DNA of 64,000 bases from Pirellulaceae bacterium (GTDB lineage: Bacteria > Planctomycetota > Planctomycetia > Pirellulales > Pirellulaceae): positions 118,837 through 182,836 of the forward strand of contig JAKVCA010000015.1 of NCBI GenBank assembly GCA_022448315.1, read 5' to 3'. This document shows positions 1 to 8,280 of the stretch, in pieces (position 1 is the first letter of the stretch; each line of letters begins with the position of its first letter). The translations under genes were made by a program, and so were the position numbers. Under the pieces are notes generated by a model. That model did not search any database. It saw only the letters and a list, made by a program, of their open reading frames with translations, and had not been told where the DNA came from.

Positions 1-66
1 CTAACGCTTTCCGCGGCAATTTTCCCTTCGCCAAACTCTCGCCTTAGGGCTGATGCCAAGCATGTC

Positions 67-115
67 AGGCCAAGGATACGTATTCGATCAAAACGAGGTC
101 GGGCTTCTTCCTTCG
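67..115 (+). repeat. 49-bp exact inverted repeat, left copy
   Basis: Bases 67-115 are the exact reverse complement of 1011-1059. The identity stops sharply at both ends (C66 against T, and T116 against A, in aligned orientation), with weaker similarity continuing for about 15 bases beyond 115. The two copies are about 0.9 kb apart and could pair, invert the DNA between them, or be the product of gene conversion. Confidence 0.95.
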
Positions 116-178
116 TGCAACCTTTTCGAAATATTGGACTTTGGCACAGTATGGAAGATCTTGTTCGTTGGGATTTTA
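67..178 (-). pseudogene. Glycosyltransferase gene remnant (short internal fragment)
   Basis: On the minus strand about 32 codons between two stop codons encode a stretch similar to residues about 113-138 of the intact glycosyltransferase at 645-1865. Seen directly: the fragment contains YFEKVARRKKPDLVLIEYV, against RFQKVVRRKKPDLVLIEYV in the intact gene. The last 49 bases (67-115) are identical to 1011-1059 in inverted orientation, whereas the bases just upstream in reading direction differ by substitutions that keep the amino acids similar. A TGA stop follows directly after the identical block and a TAA precedes the fragment, so it cannot make a working enzyme. It is either the relic of a paralogous glycosyltransferase or a copied patch. 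Confidence 0.5.
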
Positions 179-333
179 CTTTCGACAAAGCAACTGATTT
201 TCGGATTCGGGTTCATTATGCGTGTCATTCATCCTCAGCGGGCAATCGGATGGTGCTGGCAGTTGGCGAGCATCTCGCGGAACGGAGGTTCCTTCAACCG
301 GGGGTTGGGATCAATATTGAATACTTGAACTGA
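115..333 (+). pseudogene. Fragment resembling the C-terminal domain of a planctomycete sulfatase
   Basis: An open frame of 72 codons contains VRWDFTFDKATDFRIRVHYA followed by CHSSSAGNRMVLAVGEHL. This matches the general pattern (W-x-hydrophobic, charged turn, RVxVxYAC, GxRxxLxVG) of the small beta-sandwich at the C-terminus of many planctomycete sulfatases and fucosidase-like enzymes, as I remember them. There is no catalytic domain upstream: the frame begins within the glycosyltransferase remnant on the other strand and ends at TGA 331-333. I read it as a leftover of a degraded gene. It could instead be a small real protein from GTG 115, but no ribosome-binding site is evident. Confidence 0.3.
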
Positions 334-644
334 GGAAGGTTTAACTCCCTGCAGGGGCCCATCAACTATCGCTTTTTGCTCAAGGTGCCTTTCGGGGCGC
401 CTTGCTCGATTTAAAGTCGATTGAACTGATGTCTGTGACCGAAAACTGAGAATGAGGTTGTCGGGGCGTCACCAAGCGTTGAGAAGCTGAACGCCAGAAA
501 GTGATGGTTTCGTCCGGCTCAGGACGGGGGCAGCGTTTGACCGTGGAGTGATTGTCAAGCAAAGACTCGACAGAAGAAGGTCCGGCAAGAACAGGGTTCC
601 TCCACCTCGCAGGTTGAGGATGACGGTGACGGAGAGACGAACCG
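334..644. other. Intergenic, no gene seen
   Basis: No convincing coding frame or RNA gene. The last 20 bases carry GGAGAGACG, a likely ribosome-binding site for the GTG start at 645. Confidence 0.6.
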
Positions 645-1865
645 GTGGAAGCGACGCCTAAAAAAGTACTCATGGCGACTGACGTTCCATTCTGGGAACT
701 TCGAAACGGTTCTCATTGGCGCATCCACTCGCTCCTCCTGGCAATGCGACGGCATGGATATGAGGTTTCCCTCTTTCACCTGGCGGCTGCAGGAGTTCGG
801 GAACGCAGGCAGGTCCGCTCCGACTATCCGGATTTGCATTTTCACTTCATGACGATCCCAATTCTGGATGACCTCGGGAATCGCTGGAACGTTTTCGATC
901 GCCAAGCCCGGCAGAATCTGCAATCGACATGGCCGACCTATTTGTCGGAGGGCCAAAGTCTGGAAGAGTTCGCCGAGCCGACAATCGCGAGTCGATTTCA
1001 AAAGGTGGTTCGAAGGAAGAAGCCCGACCTCGTTTTGATCGAATACGTATCCTTGGCCTATCTTGCGAAGACTGTGCATGCTCTACCCGAGCGTCCCCGC
1101 GTGATGATTGATACCCACGATGTGCAGTCGTTGCGTTGCGAGTACTTTCAAAACCAGGGTTGGCCATGTTGGCTTCGTGTGAATTCCGAAGAAGAGCGCG
1201 AGGCATTGAGTCTTGCGGACGGCGTCATCGCGATTCAATCCGAAGACGCCCGTCTTTTTCAGTCATGGCTCCCAGAAACCCGTGTCCTTGTCGCAGGGCA
1301 CGCTTGGGCTGGCCCTATGAACGAGGTGAGCGAAGCCGACCGGGAATTCCCGACCGCGGGTCTGATCGCCTCCTCCGGGCGTTCGAATCTTGAGGGTGTA
1401 AGCTGGTTCTTTGAGAAAGTCTGGCCCCTGGTGGTCAGGCGATTTCCCAAGGCGAAATTCAAGCTTGCCGGGACGATTGGGGAGCTTCCTCAGGTCGAAG
1501 ATTGGCAGAAGGTTCCGGGGATTGAAGTACTTGGACGCATCGAAAGGCCGATCGATTTTTACCGCCAGATCGACGTCGCCATCAACCCAACCCACGTTCC
1601 CTCTGGCTTGAAAATCAAAAGCGTTGAGGCGATTGGAGCCGGCTGCTGCCTGGTCACCAACAGTGTTGGTGCGGCGGGCCTTGAGTCCTTGGTGGATCGA
1701 TCGATTCGCGTTGCGGACGACGCGAACGGGTTTGCGAACCATCTCAAGACCTGGTTTTCTGACCCGGCGTCGAGAGTGCAGGCGGCTCAGTACGCCCTGG
1801 AATATGCCAGAGAGTTTCTCGCAGAGCAGCGAGTTTACCGCGAGCTCTTTGATTGGATGGGTTAA
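645..1865 (+). CDS. Glycosyltransferase, GT4-like (GT-B fold)
   Basis: Predicted cytoplasmic sugar transferase acting on a cell-surface glycan or lipid acceptor; donor and acceptor cannot be read from the sequence. The N-terminal Rossmann half starts with KVLMATDVPFWELRNGS. The C-terminal half contains PSGLKIKSVEAIGAG (about residues 319-333), the donor-binding loop with E328 at the position of the conserved glutamate of retaining GT-B enzymes. The length of 406 residues is typical of a full enzyme. GTG 645 was chosen because GGAGAGACG lies just upstream; ATG 672 (MATDVPFWE) is an alternative. A GT2-like gene follows after 185 bases, so the two may serve one glycan pathway. Residues 123-139 are encoded by the right copy of the 49-base inverted repeat. 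Confidence 0.85.
   Translation: MEATPKKVLMATDVPFWELRNGSHWRIHSLLLAMRRHGYEVSLFHLAAAGVRERRQVRSDYPDLHFHFMTIPILDDLGNRWNVFDRQARQNLQSTWPTYLSEGQSLEEFAEPTIASRFQKVVRRKKPDLVLIEYVSLAYLAKTVHALPERPRVMIDTHDVQSLRCEYFQNQGWPCWLRVNSEEEREALSLADGVIAIQSEDARLFQSWLPETRVLVAGHAWAGPMNEVSEADREFPTAGLIASSGRSNLEGVSWFFEKVWPLVVRRFPKAKFKLAGTIGELPQVEDWQKVPGIEVLGRIERPIDFYRQIDVAINPTHVPSGLKIKSVEAIGAGCCLVTNSVGAAGLESLVDRSIRVADDANGFANHLKTWFSDPASRVQAAQYALEYAREFLAEQRVYRELFDWMG
1011..1059 (+). repeat. 49-bp exact inverted repeat, right copy (inside glycosyltransferase gene)
   Basis: The reverse complement of 67-115. It encodes RRKKPDLVLIEYVSLA and part of the next codon, a functional segment of the intact glycosyltransferase. This copy is therefore probably the ancestral or constrained one, and the left copy the derived or relic one. 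Confidence 0.95.
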
Positions 1866-2050
1866 TTTGGGAGGCATGGGTTGTTGGGGTGTTTTTTGCA
1901 GAAGGGGCTCGTCTTGAAGTCTCCCAATTCCTGCAAAAAGGCATCAACTTCTTTTCAGGCCTTGTCCGAAAAGTTCTTTGATGGTTCTCGCCTGAAGAAC
2001 GGTTCGCTTGCGGACTCCGCATGGCAAGCAGAGTATCAAGGACCTAGGAA

Positions 2051-2992
2051 ATGCCGCGTCTGTCGATCGTCGTTTTTTGCTTTCATGATTCCCAATTGCT
2101 CGAAGAAACTTTGGTCAGCGTCCTGCAAAACCGGCCTGACAACAGTGAAGTTCTGGTGATGCATGACGGGACTTATGAGGATCCCTACGATCTAGTTGAT
2201 GAGGTCCGATTTATTGAAGCGAGTGGCGTGCAGTCCATAACGCAAGCCGCTAATCTCGCCATGCAGAATTCACGCGGGCTAATCGTGCACTTCTTGGTTG
2301 GGGGAGTCGTACCCGAAGCAAACTGGAGTGAAGTCGCGCTCAAGCACTTCGACGAGGAGGACACTGTTGCGGTCATTCCCCTGCTTCTCCATGAAAAAGA
2401 TGAATCCGTCGCCTGCCTTGGAATTCGGCAAACCGGACTTCACAACCGAGCGTTGGTCGGGTTCGGTCGAAAACATGTGGACGTCGAGAGTCTCGAAAGC
2501 GATGGTCCGAATCTTGTTGCGGCGTTCTACCGCAAGTCGCAACTCCTGTCACTTGGTGGATTTCAAGAAGATCTGGGTGACGAGTATTCTGACCTGAATG
2601 CCGGTTTGCGACTCCAAGAAGTTGGTGATGTCGTCACTGCTGCGGATTGCGTCCTTCGGGTAGGTCGCTGCGATAAGCCGCGAAGAGTCTCGGCGTCCAA
2701 CCGTGGGCGGCTCCATCACCGATTCCTAACACGGCAACGCGATTCCATGGGGGCATTCAGGTACCATGCTTCCACGTGGTTGAATTCAATTTTGGAGATC
2801 ATGACTGCACCTCGTAGCCCAAGTCGACTGTTATCTGCCTGGTCGCGATTGAACGCTTGGCGCAAGCAGGACGAGATGGCGGAAGCGATTTTGGAAGCCG
2901 GAGCGATTTTTTCAATCGAGTCGGCACGGCGTCAGCATGAGTCACAAGAATCGGATGCGTCGGTGGATGAGACATCGCGGCGTGCTGCCTGA
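2051..2992 (+). CDS. Glycosyltransferase family 2-like protein
   Basis: A 313-residue protein beginning LSIVVFCFHDSQLLEETLVS, with EVLVMHDG near residue 39, the usual nucleotide-binding start of GT-A glycosyltransferases. The expected metal-binding DXD, after the strand LIVHFL, reads VGG (in FLVGGVVPEANW). The divalent-metal site therefore looks lost or rebuilt, and catalytic activity is uncertain. The C-terminal 90 residues are charged and helical and match no domain I recognise. The start is ATG 2051 with AGGAA directly upstream. It follows the GT4-like gene on the same strand by 185 bases, a loose pairing that suggests a shared glycan-related job. Confidence 0.7.
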   Translation: MPRLSIVVFCFHDSQLLEETLVSVLQNRPDNSEVLVMHDGTYEDPYDLVDEVRFIEASGVQSITQAANLAMQNSRGLIVHFLVGGVVPEANWSEVALKHFDEEDTVAVIPLLLHEKDESVACLGIRQTGLHNRALVGFGRKHVDVESLESDGPNLVAAFYRKSQLLSLGGFQEDLGDEYSDLNAGLRLQEVGDVVTAADCVLRVGRCDKPRRVSASNRGRLHHRFLTRQRDSMGAFRYHASTWLNSILEIMTAPRSPSRLLSAWSRLNAWRKQDEMAEAILEAGAIFSIESARRQHESQESDASVDETSRRAA

Positions 2993-3276
2993 TCTGCAAT
3001 TTCTCTTTTTCCACCATGCTTCAGTTTGATGAACTCAGGGCCTTTCGTTCTTGTTTTCAACGATTCCCAGGTCGGTTGTCCGACGTGTGTTGCTCAAGAG
3101 GCTTGAGTCCCGCTTGGCAACGAAGTGCTTTGTCCAAGGTTGGCGAGCGACTCGACGCGGTCGACTCTATGGTAGACTGTCGAAGCAAATTCACGTCCGT
3201 AATCGTGCGTGCGATTCCGGGACGCCCATTGCTCAGGGTCATGTTTGGTCGTTTACGTCATTGATGGTGTTTTTCA

Positions 3277-4413
3277 ATGGTTCAACCGCTTTTTGAAAAT
3301 ATCGAGGCCAACTCTCTGGTGGGTTTGGAGACCGTGGCGTCGCCCGCCCTGCTCGTGTTTGATGAACGGATTGAATCCAATTTGCAAGAGATGATTCGGA
3401 TCGCGGGGTCGGTGGACCGTCTAAGGCCTCACTGCAAGACGCATAAACTTGCGCCCATTATTGAGATGGAAATGGATTTGGGGATCCGCAAGCACAAATG
3501 CGCGACGCTTGCAGAAGCGGAGATGCTGGCGAGCTGTGGAGTGAAAGAAATCTTTTGGGCTTATCCTCCGGTGGGCCCCAACATTCGGCGGCTTCAAGAC
3601 TTTCAGGAGCGTTTTCCTGAGGTCTGTATTCAGGTAACGGCAGATGATTCCGTCCTGTTGAAGCAGTTGGATGAAGCCGCTGGTGAACGTGGACGGCCCA
3701 TCGAAGTATTATTGGACCTTGACCCCGGTTTGCATCGGACCGGCATTGCTGCGGGGCCAGAAGCAGAGCAGCTGTATCAGGATCTGGATCGTTTTCCCAA
3801 CCTGCTCGCGGGCGGATTGCATCTTTACGACGGCCACAATCGGCACACGGATTACGGGGAACGGTTGCAGGCGGTCAAGGCAGGCTTTGATGCCGCGGCT
3901 GAAATGGCGGATCGTTTGGAGCAGGCGGGATTGCCCGTGCCGCGGATTGTCGCTGGGGGCACAGGATCATTTCCTTGTTTCGCGGAGTTGGAAGATCCGC
4001 GTCTGGAGCTGAGCCCTGGGACGACCGTATTTCATGACGCCGGATACACTCGCGCTTTTCCCGAGATGCACTTTGAGCCAGCCGCGTGGCTTTTAACGCG
4101 TGTGATCAGTCGGCCTTCGCCAACACGAATGACTCTGGATTTGGGTCACAAAGCTTGTGCTGCTGATCCTCCCGCGGGAAAAAGATTGCACTTCCCGGGA
4201 TTGCCCGACGCGGCTGAGGTCATGCAAAACGAAGAGCACCTTGTTCTGGAGTATGAAGGTGCGGATCGTTTCCAGATTGGAGATATGTTGCTTTGTGTGC
4301 CTGCTCATATCTGTCCAACAACCGCGGTTCATCAGGAGGTGATCGTTGTACGCGACGGTCAAGTGGCGGAGCGTTGGCCGGTCAACTCGCGTGATCGACG
4401 AATCACGATTTGA
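3277..4413 (+). CDS. D-threonine aldolase / D-serine dehydratase-like PLP enzyme (alanine racemase fold)
   Basis: Fold-III pyridoxal-phosphate enzyme of the DSD1/D-threonine aldolase family, acting on D-3-hydroxyamino acids by C-C cleavage or by dehydration. The PLP lysine is K54 in RPHCKTHK. A C-terminal metal pair is visible as H344-x-C346 in PAHICPT; a His/Cys pair is the zinc-ligand arrangement of eukaryotic-type D-serine dehydratase, whereas D-threonine aldolases usually carry His/Asp. GGLHLYDGH and GGTGSFPCF are further family hallmarks. 378 residues is full length. The gene stands alone, and the minus-strand tgpA-like gene ends 20 bases past its stop. D-serine deaminase activity is my preferred guess; substrate choice remains inference. 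Confidence 0.85.
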   Translation: MVQPLFENIEANSLVGLETVASPALLVFDERIESNLQEMIRIAGSVDRLRPHCKTHKLAPIIEMEMDLGIRKHKCATLAEAEMLASCGVKEIFWAYPPVGPNIRRLQDFQERFPEVCIQVTADDSVLLKQLDEAAGERGRPIEVLLDLDPGLHRTGIAAGPEAEQLYQDLDRFPNLLAGGLHLYDGHNRHTDYGERLQAVKAGFDAAAEMADRLEQAGLPVPRIVAGGTGSFPCFAELEDPRLELSPGTTVFHDAGYTRAFPEMHFEPAAWLLTRVISRPSPTRMTLDLGHKACAADPPAGKRLHFPGLPDAAEVMQNEEHLVLEYEGADRFQIGDMLLCVPAHICPTTAVHQEVIVVRDGQVAERWPVNSRDRRITI

Positions 4414-4433
4414 ATTCGGTCTTTCGTCGAAAT

Positions 4434-6881
4434 TCAGCGTGCGGGTGGAACGATTGTCAGCAGATTTTCAAGTCCAGCAATCGCGGACATCACGTCGGAT
4501 TTTTCTCGATCCGAAAGTTCATGATCCGAGAAACGGGCTGCATAGAAACGATTGGCGATGACATCGAGGCAGCGGTTGATCTCCGGCTTTTCCGGATGGT
4601 TTCCCAGCGCCTGAGAAACGGATGCAAAAAACTCACGGGTGGTTTGGGGTTTTTCCCGCTGATAGCCCGACTGCTGGAGCAAGTTTTCGACACGCCGGTA
4701 AAACTCTATGACGATTGTTTCTTCACTCACCTCAGTTTGGCCAAAGAGACGGGCGAGACGCGGGGAAATTCGCTGCAGCCAGGTCCGCGGAGTCGATCGG
4801 TTTCGTCGGGTGGACGTCTTTTTTTGTCGACGAGGCGAGAAGTAGTAACCCACCATTGCAATCGCCAAGACAAACAATACGACCTGAACAGCCAGTTGAG
4901 GGTCGTTTTTGACCAGTGGAATCTTGGAGGCTGTCGCATTGAACGCGGTTTGCCAGTAGGTCCCCTCAAGAATTTTATCCATCGAGCCTTGGAATAACGC
5001 CTTTTGCTGTCGTTCTGCATTGAGCCCAACCACGAAATCGTCCCAGAGCATCTGGGCAAAGCCCAATGCATCATTGGCACGGGTCGCAACCGAAGGGTTG
5101 TTGTCGTTGATCTGGGAAATTTCGCTGTTCAGGGGCATTGGGTTGAGCCGGAGCCACGCGCCGGAAGGGCTGGCATCTCCCTTGTCAATCATCTCTTGGG
5201 TGATGTCCTGAGGACGCATATACGCTTCAACCCAGACATGAGCGTGCCGCATTTCAACCTGATAGAACTTTCCGATATCGTTGTATTCTGGCCCGTAGTA
5301 ACCGACGACAAGACGTGCTGGAATTCCGAGACTTCTAAGCATCATGACCAGGGCGCTGGAAAAATATTCGCAGTGACCCTGGCGATGATTCTTTAGGAAA
5401 TCGACTACGGGATCTAAAGTGAGATCCCTTTTAACATCTCGAAAATCCAGTGTGTATCGAAACCGGGTGTCCTCTTGAAAGCGACGCTCAAGGCCCAACG
5501 AAACAAGACGACGATCGTCGGGATCATTGGTTGCCGCCGCCCATTCCTCGGCGAGAGTCCGGATGTACTGGAGTGTTCCCCTGGATGTGCGTTCTGAGGG
5601 AAGACCAAGAAGTTCGCTCTCTTGCTGGGACAGCATGGGTTCCTGCCGCGAACTGAACGGGTTTTCGTAGGGATAGGATTTGGACTGCATTCGCTCCCTG
5701 ATGTTCATGACCGCCAGATCGTAGCGCAGTTCATCCCGGGTCTTCGGCTCTTCTTCAAGTTGCAACGAGTTTCGATAGGGATCGAATTCAAAACGGTTGC
5801 GATCTCGCAGATTGATCGCCAGGGCCGGAAATTGAGTGAAGAGAAAAGGTCGTTTTGTGGGTTCTAGCGAAATCTCCTGTTTCACGTAGTCCGTTCGGTC
5901 GTCGATGTTATTGAGTTCTCGGGAACGAACAAGCGACATCGTCAGACGCCGTCTCGTGGGTTTCCAGCCCATCACCCCATTCTCTCGGGTGTAGGAATGT
6001 AGCGTGGTGCCCCGCAAAAACAGTGGCCCCTCCATTTCAAATGGCTGATCGCTTCCATACTCAAACAGTCGAACTCGCATGACGGGGCGACTCGACTCGC
6101 TGATCACTCCTTCTTCACCCAAACGAATGGAGTCCGTGAATCCAACCATGCTGAAGTCCTGAACCTGACCTCCTTGCCACGTGTCCCCGGTACGCTGGAC
6201 CGAATAAAAGAGAAATGTGGCAAACGCGATCGCCATCAGGGTGAAAATCAAAGCTTGCTTGAGGTAGAACGCGAGATACTGTCTCGCCGAGTGCGTGCGC
6301 TTGAAGGATGCGAGCGGGGCGGCTCGGAGAATTCTTGCAGGGCTATTGCCCAGCAGCATGGCTTGAGCATCTTTCTGTGCATGGGCTGAAAGCACATTCG
6401 CCTGGAGTACCCGTTCTCGATCACGCTGCATCAGCATCAGGATCATGCCTGAAAAATCAAGCAGGATGTAGACGGCGAAGAGCAAGCCTCCGTGAAGATC
6501 CAATCGCAACGCTGCTGCAACCACAACCTGAAGGACGCTGAGGATAAATAATTGCCAGTAAATGCGGGAGGTCTTTTTTTCCAGCAGCAAAACGATCTGC
6601 AGGTGGATGAGTAGCCTTGCGATTGAGACAAGTTGCGCCTGATTGTCATTGTCGAAAAAGTTCAAGAGTGGAATTACGGCGACAATGAGCGCCAGGATGT
6701 TCGCGGCGAAACGATTGAGGACAAACCACCCCAACTTGTCCACAAAAATCAGAGAGAATAAAGCACTTCCTCCGGCGAGGATGGGGAGAAAGTATTGTCC
6801 ATTTCCCAAGGACAGCAGAAGTGCGCCCACCACCACGATGAGCGCGATGTTCCATTGCAAAACTCGCTCAATATTGATCAT
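4434..6881 (-). CDS. TgpA-like membrane transglutaminase (DUF3488 + transglutaminase-like + DUF4129)
   Basis: Integral membrane protein of 815 residues. About five to six hydrophobic helices fill residues 10-160, another lies near 205-230, and a single helix near 675-692 precedes a basic cytoplasmic tail of the DUF4129 type. The extracytoplasmic middle carries the transglutaminase-like core: C504 in GHCEYFSSA and H548 in RHAHVWVEAY. The third position, usually Asp in a WxxxDP motif, reads Asn: N580 in WLRLNPMP. Cys-His-Asn is the papain-type triad, so activity is possible. Family members are linked to cell-envelope proteins and to MoxR ATPases. It is the last gene of the moxR-DUF58-tgpA cluster, 43 bases after the DUF58 gene. 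The substrate is unknown. Confidence 0.88.
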   Translation of the reverse strand: MINIERVLQWNIALIVVVGALLLSLGNGQYFLPILAGGSALFSLIFVDKLGWFVLNRFAANILALIVAVIPLLNFFDNDNQAQLVSIARLLIHLQIVLLLEKKTSRIYWQLFILSVLQVVVAAALRLDLHGGLLFAVYILLDFSGMILMLMQRDRERVLQANVLSAHAQKDAQAMLLGNSPARILRAAPLASFKRTHSARQYLAFYLKQALIFTLMAIAFATFLFYSVQRTGDTWQGGQVQDFSMVGFTDSIRLGEEGVISESSRPVMRVRLFEYGSDQPFEMEGPLFLRGTTLHSYTRENGVMGWKPTRRRLTMSLVRSRELNNIDDRTDYVKQEISLEPTKRPFLFTQFPALAINLRDRNRFEFDPYRNSLQLEEEPKTRDELRYDLAVMNIRERMQSKSYPYENPFSSRQEPMLSQQESELLGLPSERTSRGTLQYIRTLAEEWAAATNDPDDRRLVSLGLERRFQEDTRFRYTLDFRDVKRDLTLDPVVDFLKNHRQGHCEYFSSALVMMLRSLGIPARLVVGYYGPEYNDIGKFYQVEMRHAHVWVEAYMRPQDITQEMIDKGDASPSGAWLRLNPMPLNSEISQINDNNPSVATRANDALGFAQMLWDDFVVGLNAERQQKALFQGSMDKILEGTYWQTAFNATASKIPLVKNDPQLAVQVVLFVLAIAMVGYYFSPRRQKKTSTRRNRSTPRTWLQRISPRLARLFGQTEVSEETIVIEFYRRVENLLQQSGYQREKPQTTREFFASVSQALGNHPEKPEINRCLDVIANRFYAARFSDHELSDREKSDVMSAIAGLENLLTIVPPAR

Positions 6882-6924
6882 CGTGAGGTTTTCCTCGCAA
6901 TATGGCAGGAACGAAATGAATTAA

Positions 6925-8274
6925 TCAGCCGACGGTTGCGGGTTTTTTCTGGGCGTTCGCTGAACCTTTGTCCTCCAGCGATTGCGTCACCATGGGATTG
7001 TTTGATATCGAGAACCAATGGGCAAATTCAGGGTCGAGGACAGAAATTCTATGGAGCCTGTCTGGAATGTTGGGGCCCGGTACTGTCGACGTCGATTCCG
7101 AACGAAGGATGGTCTCCAGTATTTCTGGCGGGCGAGTTGATACCAGGAGGAGAGTGGTTCCTTGCATCCCGAAGTTCGCTGCCTGAAACCCGTGTTTAAA
7201 CGGGTGGGAACGCGAGGAAGAACGGGCGGTTGCAAGGTGGTCGAGTAGCGTGTTGAGCAAGGGTTTGGATGCGGCACCGGTGTGGAAAAACGGCGTTTCA
7301 CCCGAGACTGAGAAAGTGAGTTTGCCGCTGTTGCCACGGCAAAGATCAACGGCCGCCGTTGCGGCAAAGCTTGCGGCCAATTCGACCGCGTCCAGATCTG
7401 CGGCCGTCAACTCTTCAGGTTCCCAAAGATCCACGAAGATGGCGACATGTTGATCGGTCGACTCATCGAATTGCTGGACCATCAGTTCGCCAAGTTTCGC
7501 ACTTGTCCTCCAGTGGATCCAACGTCGGCTATCCCCATTACGGTATTGGCGAAGGGAGTAAAAATCTCCATCGGTCGAGCCTTTTCGCTGACGTGAGGAT
7601 TGATCGCCTGAGCGTTGCTTATGGATCAACCGCCTCCAGTTTCTCTGGAGGAATCCCATCCGGGGAGAGACCAGCAGGTGCGACGTTATCTGCTTTTTTG
7701 ACCGAATCGAAATGAGGCCAAAAGGATAACTGCATCGAACTTGCGTGGGCCCGATATGGTAGCGGCCTCGTCGGTACAGTTGGCAACGATAAGACGTGCG
7801 AACATGACCACCGGCTGCGATTCCCGGAACAAGCACTTCGACTTCATGGGACCGGGATCGGGTTGTGCCTTGCCAGCGTACGTCATCGGTAATGCAGACC
7901 TGCCATGCATCCAAACGGGCCAGTTCATTGGTCAATTCGAGGTCAACGACCAGCGGTTCACCTGCGGCAATTCGGTGGGGAAGGCGACGGCTGAAATCGA
8001 TGTGCCTTAACGAGGCCATCGAAAATCGCCAGTTGAAGAGTATCGGCGCGATCATCAGACCCGCGAGGGCAAAAAGAGGGTTGATCTGACGCATGACGGC
8101 ACCACCGACGATGAACGCCAGAATGAAGAGGTAATACCACCCTTCCCTCGTCACCGAGACTCTTTGGCTCCGCCCCACGTTGTCTCTCCCCTTTTGATCA
8201 AAACGCACTCGATCACGATTCGTTTGTCGCCCCTCGTTGAAACTGAGTCTCGAGATGCGACGTTGTCTGATCAC
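6925..8274 (-). CDS. DUF58 domain protein (MoxR-associated, VWA-like)
   Basis: A protein of 449 residues with a basic N-terminus, two adjacent membrane helices at about residues 46-85 and a long soluble part. The DUF58 signature is clear at about residues 240-256: YRNGDSRRWIHWRTSAK, followed by GELMVQQFDE. Proteins of this family sit next to MoxR AAA+ ATPases and often have a VWA-like fold thought to coordinate metal and present client proteins. Its start lies 6 bases after the moxR stop, which implies co-transcription and probably coupled translation. The alternative MTREGWYY-type starts are less likely, because the upstream basic region is typical of the family. Confidence 0.88.
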   Translation of the reverse strand: MIRQRRISRLSFNEGRQTNRDRVRFDQKGRDNVGRSQRVSVTREGWYYLFILAFIVGGAVMRQINPLFALAGLMIAPILFNWRFSMASLRHIDFSRRLPHRIAAGEPLVVDLELTNELARLDAWQVCITDDVRWQGTTRSRSHEVEVLVPGIAAGGHVRTSYRCQLYRRGRYHIGPTQVRCSYPFGLISIRSKKQITSHLLVSPRMGFLQRNWRRLIHKQRSGDQSSRQRKGSTDGDFYSLRQYRNGDSRRWIHWRTSAKLGELMVQQFDESTDQHVAIFVDLWEPEELTAADLDAVELAASFAATAAVDLCRGNSGKLTFSVSGETPFFHTGAASKPLLNTLLDHLATARSSSRSHPFKHGFQAANFGMQGTTLLLVSTRPPEILETILRSESTSTVPGPNIPDRLHRISVLDPEFAHWFSISNNPMVTQSLEDKGSANAQKKPATVG

Positions 8275-8280
8275 CCGTGC

